The position numbers and the translations under genes were made by a program. From contig JAEMBT020000001.1 in assembly GCA_018873245.2 (NCBI GenBank), forward strand, positions 16,134,220 through 16,198,219: a stretch of DNA of 64,000 nucleotides, written 5' to 3'. Source of the stretch: Archegozetes longisetosus. Taxonomy: Eukaryota; Arthropoda; Arachnida; Sarcoptiformes; Trhypochthoniidae. Positions within the stretch are counted from its first letter, which is position 1; each line of letters starts with the position of its first letter. Of the stretch, positions 58,990 through 64,000 are shown one piece after another. The notes beneath the pieces are model-generated. The model was not told the origin of the DNA. It was given only the letters and a program-made list of their open reading frames with translations, and ran no database searches.

Positions 58990-60288
58990 ATTTTCCAACA
59001 TTCTCAAGTGCAAAAATGACAAAAATGCATCCCCTAATTGAAGATTGTGTTCAAACACTTGAAAACGCATTAATTAAAAAAGCAAACGATAGTAACAATG
59101 AAATAGAACTGAAACAAATGATGGCAAACTTAACAATGGATGTGATCGCTTCGTGTGCTTTTGTAACCAAAATCGATACACACAATGAACCAAATAATCA
59201 ATTCATTAAAAACGCTAAAGTCGTATTTCGAGGCAATTAGACAATTTGGGTCTTCTTTTTACTCAAGACAACACTTCCTAAGATTTTAGATTTAACTGGA
59301 TTTCAATTTATAGATCCTAAAGTGGCACATTTCTTTCGTTCAGCGGTTAGTGTTTTATAAAAAATAACTTAAAAAATATTTAATCTAAAATGTTTAATAT
59401 CTGAATTAAGATCAAATCAATCCTTAGTAGACGTAAAGCAAAAACAAATTGCGTACAACACAACGATTATTTGCAATTAATGATTAACGCATAAGAAAAC
59501 TGACGAACAATTGGATGAAGACTCTGTTAATAATGAAGCACTCTATGGACAATTAGATAAGAAGCAGTCGGCAGACAACAAGTCCAAAACAGAAATAGCT
59601 GAAGACGACATATTAGCCACATCTTTCTTATTCTTTGTGGCTGGTTATGAAACGACAGCATCTCTTCTGTCATTTTTGTTTTATTCATTAGCTTTAAATG
59701 AAGAATGTCAACAGAAATTATATGAAGAAGTTCTTAGTTATGATGGAATGTTTGATTACGATAGTATCTCAAAAATGCCATATTTGGACTCATGTATTGC
59801 AGAAACATTAAGACTTTATAATCCTCTGGGTATCACCAGCAGAATAGCTTCTGAAGACTATTCATTGGGTATTCAATAATATTAAAACTTAATGAAAAAG
59901 CTTTTAAACTGATCAGTTATTTTTATATTGATAATTAGGTGACACTAAAATTACCATACCTAAAGGTACGATCGTTAACTTTGATATTCAAAGCATTCAT
60001 CACAATCCAGAATATTATCCAAACCCTCATAAGTGGGATCCCGAACGTTTTATGCCTGAAAATAAAGACAAATTGACTCCTTATACTTACCTTCCATTTG
60101 GAATCGGACCACGAAATTGTGTTGGAATGAGATTTGCATTAATGGAAGCTAAAACAGCAGTCGTTCATTTGGTGAATAAATTTCGATTTGTGAAGTCCAT
60201 AAACACACAAACTCCACTGAAGTTTAAGAAGTTTGAATTTTTGTTGAATGTCCACAACATTAATGTTGGCGTTGAGTTAAGAAAATAA
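58990..60288 (+). pseudogene. CYP3-clan P450 pseudogene, exons 4-6
   Basis: Exon 4 (about 58990-59345, from FPTFSSAKM) has an in-frame TAG at 59238. Exon 5 (59428-59868) has a one-base shift near 59493 but keeps AGYETT and ETLR. Exon 6 (59939-60288) is open and keeps PFGIGPRNCVG. Exons 1-3 are absent; instead, the upstream DNA (58800-58925) is an inverted copy of the family 2 upstream block with its palindromic box. It is diverged from the cluster at the left of the window, and its closest relative there is the small relic at 7356-7486. Confidence 0.88.
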
Positions 60289-61240
60289 TGTTTTATTGAG
60301 AAAATATTTGAATGCATAACAAATCTGGTGTTTTTCGATATTGCGAAAATCTATTTCCCATTAATATAATACTTTATCAATCCATTCACTTACAAAAAAA
60401 ATGATACGTATATGTTATGAACACTTTAACTGCTTTAGAAGAAAAACTTAGTCCATTAGTAATATGTTATTACCTTGAGTTGACATATTGTCATATCTCA
60501 TTTCTCTGATATGACTAGAAATGCATCATTTTAATTTACTTTTCTCTAAATGGCCTGAAAAAAATAATGTCTTTATGAATGCTTGACTTCTTAGATCGTT
60601 CTAAGGTCCATAATTTATTTGATTAGTATCTGAAACTTTTATTATAAATCGTCTGATAACTTTATCTATTCCCGAATCTTTTATTGATTGTCAAACAATC
60701 ATAGCTTAACTTAAATTTATGTAATTTTAATGATCAAAAATTTGACTTGTTTTAATATAAGCTGGTTATGACATAACCCTCCTAATTATGGAAACCTGAT
60801 CTCACTTCGAGCTAACATTTACACATATATAAACTATTTTCTTAAAAAAGTTTTACAAACTTGTCGCGTTACGAATAAATAAATGAAAGTTTTAGGTAGT
60901 TCTGAACAATAGATAATGATTATATGCCACTTGCGGGAAATTTCACTTAACAGAAAGCCATTTGAGCGACATTTATTATTTATGACTACTCAATCAATTT
61001 ATGAAGAGAATGTGAAATACTCTATTTTAATTTCAAGTCATATTTCGGTACATTTTATACAGATAAAACAGTAACTTAAATAAGAAGCATTTCTAAACTA
61101 ATATTTATAATGTAGTATAGTTTATAAAATAAAAATTTGACCACATTTTGACCCCTAGCAATAGCACTTTCTTACATGTATTATAGGTATTGAAGGTAAG
61201 GTATTTTCGTTATCAATTTACTAACGAACCAAATTCAATA
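60289..61240. other. intergenic, nothing recognised
   Basis: AT-rich DNA downstream of the P450 pseudogene. Confidence 0.5.
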
Positions 61241-61420
61241 CAGTAAAATCTCGTGAGAGTAGATTGCTATGGATCATAACATCTATTTATTATAAGGTGG
61301 TTTTAATATAAAGGCGTTTTTAGCATTTAGTTTTATTGAGTTTGAAAAAATTGAGGATAGTATTCATTCATTATATCAAGGATTCAATATAAATAGGTTC
61401 ACCATAAAGGAGAAATACTG
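61241..61420. mobile_element. pogo-like MITE
   Basis: 180 bp with TA flanks (61239-61240 and 61421-61422). The ends CAGTAAAATCTC and, reversed, CAGTATTTCTCC are typical of pogo/Tigger MITEs, with 'tataatataaa' type internal phrases. Confidence 0.65.
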
Positions 61421-61481
61421 TATATCTAACACTAAAATAGAATGTATTGAATGTGTGTCTCATACACTGATTGATCAATAC

Positions 61482-62920
61482 TTAATGTGTATGAATTGAA
61501 TCACAAAACTTTTCAACATTTCGTGGATTAAGTTCGCAGACATAATGAAATGAAAAGATTAAAAAAACATAAGACAAGATATACGGTAAATGGAACTTTT
61601 TATCGCTATAATCAGTGATGCACACGCTCGACGCTCACGCTCGCGCTCGGTCAGAAATTGGCGCTCGGCGCTCACTTTTTCGAAGCGCCGAGCGTTTGCC
61701 GAGCGTCAAGTAAGCAAAGTTCATGAATTGAAAGGCTTTTTCTGCATAAAATTAACTTATTTTATTTAAGCTGTAACTTTATCTGTATATAAATTCCATA
61801 TATATGATACTCACTGATTGAAAACCATCCAAATAAATACTTTAGTTCAAAATCTGATGTCATATAAACAAAATGTTCGTATTGAAGATATGAAATCGTT
61901 TATAAAAGAGAGATTGCAATACATTAGAGTCCGTATTTAAAAGCACTAATAAGTCTAGTAATAGCTTATAAATTAAGTTTATAACTTTTTGAATAATCAT
62001 TGACTTAAGTGTTAGAACTTTTTGATAATACATTTTATACCAATCTCTGTCTGTCTGTCTTTCTTTCATAAACGCTTTCATATGTAAACACACTTAGTTT
62101 TAGACTCAAAAAGATTCTGTCTAAATTCTTTAAAACAGAATAAGTCATAAATTTTTGTGTAAAATTTTATATTTAGTAAATACTAACTTTTTTGCATTAA
62201 AAAATATCTATACTGTATTTCTAATTTGGGAGATACGTACTATGACTTGACGCTCAACGCTCGCGCTCGGCGCTCAGGGGTAAGACGCTCGAGCGTCCAC
62301 TCACGCTCGGCAAAAGTAGAACGCTCGACGTTCGCGCTCTCTACCGAGCGCCAAACGCTCGAGCGTTGAGCATCACTGGCTATAATTATTAATATTCACA
62401 CAAATTGATGACATTATAAAAGCAGGTGAACTGAAACAGAGAACCAAAGTGATGGGAGAGATCGATTGATTAATTTGTTGGATGTGGTGTTTGATATGAC
62501 AAAGTTTTTGATAAGTGAGGGGTAGCTTAACAGGAGAAGCATTTTTAAGAATGCTTTTCAGATAGTCTGAAGTGATTAAACTCTCGTAAGCTATCAAAGG
62601 AATGACAGAAGTTTGCATCATTTCAATGAAAATAAAGATAAATTGAAACCAAAAGTGAATGTATCCATAATATTCAATAATTAACAAGGAATAGGTAAGA
62701 CTCAGACATAAGTGAGAAATAAACTGTATAACAGTTAGAGTTATCCCAATCTTCTATTCTTGTTTCAAATCAAAGGGATAGAGTATTTCATTCAAATTTG
62801 TGATGTTTTCTAATAATTTTTGTCCATTTAATATTAATGTCATACAAATGATTGCAAAATCTTTCTTTCGATAGTCATAAGCCAAGTGATGTTTTTTCGA
62901 AAAATGACTCAACACTCATA
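61482..62920 (-). pseudogene. putative multi-pass chemoreceptor (gustatory-receptor-like), split by a hAT MITE
   Basis: The minus strand from about 62920 reads 'HHLAYDYRKKDFAIICMTLI', 'NGQKLLENITNLNEILYPFD', one stop (about 62756), then hydrophobic segments ('IGITLTVIQFISHLCLSLTY', 'FIFIFIEMMQTSVIPLIAY'), a loop with KLCHIKHHIQQIN, and 'SPITLVLCFSSPAFIMSSIC'. At 62379 a hAT MITE begins. Beyond it the same frame continues from 61612 (DKKFHLPYILSYVFLIFSF...CELNPRNVEKFCDSIH) to a stop at 61482. Several membrane helices and a C-terminal loop of this type suit arthropod gustatory receptors, but the family call rests on appearance only. The 5' part is not found. Confidence 0.45.
61613..62378. mobile_element. 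hAT-type MITE, GC-rich ends, copy 3
   Basis: CAGTGATGC...GCATCACTG with a perfect 8-bp duplication GCTATAAT (61605-61612 and 62379-62386). It lies in the opposite orientation to copies 1 and 2. It interrupts the receptor-like reading frame. The 77-codon frame inside is incidental. Confidence 0.93.
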
Positions 62921-62929
62921 ATGGGATTG

Positions 62930-63389
62930 CAGATCACTTTTTGATAAATTGCTCAGCTTTAGAATGACATGAAGCAAGTCAATTCGTTTTAATTTGATGT
63001 TCAGTTTATATTTCATACAGAAAATCATTTGTTCATTGTTAGTGTCGAATGAGGTGATTTTTGTATTGTTTCGCACAAAAATTTGTCATATTTGAGTAGT
63101 TTATCATTACTATGACTATAAATAAAATTCGTCTAAGAGTGATAAGACCGTAGAGTTTCATTGATTATTGATTAAATTCAAAGTTATTACATAAAAGTAA
63201 TCAAATTCGAGGATTTACACAAGTATGTAAAATTGAACTAAATTGACTACCCATTAGTGAATTAGATTTGGATACTTTGCATGTCTGATAACTATAAGAA
63301 CAAAAACTAATTGCACCATAAATTGGTGATTATTATTGAGTTAATTCTCCTTTAGTTTCCACTTACATTATATACCCTCTGACCCATCG
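62930..63389. other. intergenic, nothing firm
   Basis: May hold lost 5' exons of the receptor-like gene, but no readable frame was found. Confidence 0.45.
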
Positions 63390-63720
63390 AATCCATTAAC
63401 GCCTTCAAAGTTTGGCGTCTAATAGGCCACCAAACACTGGACAGCACTGTCTTTAACTGTGCGATCGATGAAAACTATTTACCCTTGCAATAAACGTGAC
63501 ACCAAAATATCCCATAGTTTTTCAATAGGTTGAGGTCAGGACTTGTTGTGAATCACTTCATAACCTGGACCCGTGTTGTAGTACTCACGAAGTCGTATCC
63601 GCGATGAATGACAGGACGTGTCGTTCTGTTCAAACACCCAATCAGTGCCATGAAGTACAGGACCAAAAGGCAAAAGGTAGGATTCGAGTATCTTCTGGTA
63701 CTCTTTCAAGTTTAGTCGAC
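63390..63720 (-). pseudogene. Tc1-like transposase C-terminal fragment
   Basis: The minus strand encodes 'YQKILESYLLPFGPVLHGTD', WVFEQNDTSCHSS and, in the next frame, SPDLN followed by IEKLWDIL: the central and C-terminal DDE region of Tc1/mariner transposases. At the usual 'QQD' the residues read QND. Stops and at least one frameshift are present, and no TIRs were found. Confidence 0.8.
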
Positions 63721-64000
63721 TCTCAAACGCGACTAAATCGAGTTTGTGTTTGCATAAAATGAATCAGTTTTACTGCTTAGTAAAATTTCGTTATTCGATG
63801 TGCTTCAGTTATATTTATTAGATTTTCGAGTTGTTAATAATGTTCGGTCATTAAACACTTGTATGAGATAATCAAATTTTGTGAAAACCACAAAAATCAA
63901 CTAAATTACTCTTTTGATAAATAGTATAAACTCTGTTAATAAAGCACATAATCTATTTATCCCTTATGTCATAATAAGAAATCAAAAATGAAATAACTGT
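63721..64000. other. window end, nothing recognised
   Basis: May contain more of the Tc1-like element, but no transposase motif is readable. Confidence 0.4.

Overview
The window reads as AT-rich nuclear DNA of an arthropod, most likely a chelicerate such as a mite. The reasons are CYP3A-like P450 genes with six short exons, very small introns (about 40-70 bp), TATA-box promoters on small secreted-protein genes, and a dense mix of Helitrons, hAT and Tc1/mariner elements, a CR1/Jockey-type LINE and a Polinton-like fossil. No species can be named from the sequence alone.

Region 1 (1-13.6 kb) is a P450 cluster on the minus strand. One gene is intact (3871-6217, 518 codons). One is whole except for a single-base frameshift (1027-2964). 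One is a decayed near-copy of the intact gene (11966-13591). Two are small relics (7356-7486 and 9735-9954). A sixth, 5'-truncated copy lies on the plus strand at 58990-60288.

Region 2 (14.3-49.3 kb) is a tandemly amplified locus built from two unrelated secreted-protein genes, all on the minus strand. Family 1 has three complete four-exon copies of 126 codons (15294-15849, 34544-35099, 41657-42212). Family 2 has three single-exon six-cysteine peptides (37421-37651, 44473-44670, 47703-47903). Because the units are paralogous, each insertion in one unit can be checked against the empty site in the others. This resolves a 2.2-kb Helitron, two TIR elements, a mariner-type MITE and a 2-kb foldback element. 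A 6.5-kb Helitron (22671-29208) with Rep and Pif1-type helicase parts, itself carrying a solo LTR, lies between units A and B.

Region 3 (49.2-64 kb) is mobile-element rich. It holds a Polinton-like fossil, a 5'-truncated LINE, long inverted repeats, an HP1-like chromodomain/chromoshadow gene split after its second codon by a foldback element, a perfect 87-bp inverted repeat, and a putative membrane receptor split by a hAT MITE.

The hAT MITE family (10829-11614, 54984-55704, 61613-62378) has GC-rich ends and perfect 8-bp target duplications at every copy. The observation most worth following is a 1.3-kb TIR transposon (30303-31613) that carries a TATA box next to an array of heat-shock-element units. 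That layout is the one expected of a mobile heat-inducible promoter.
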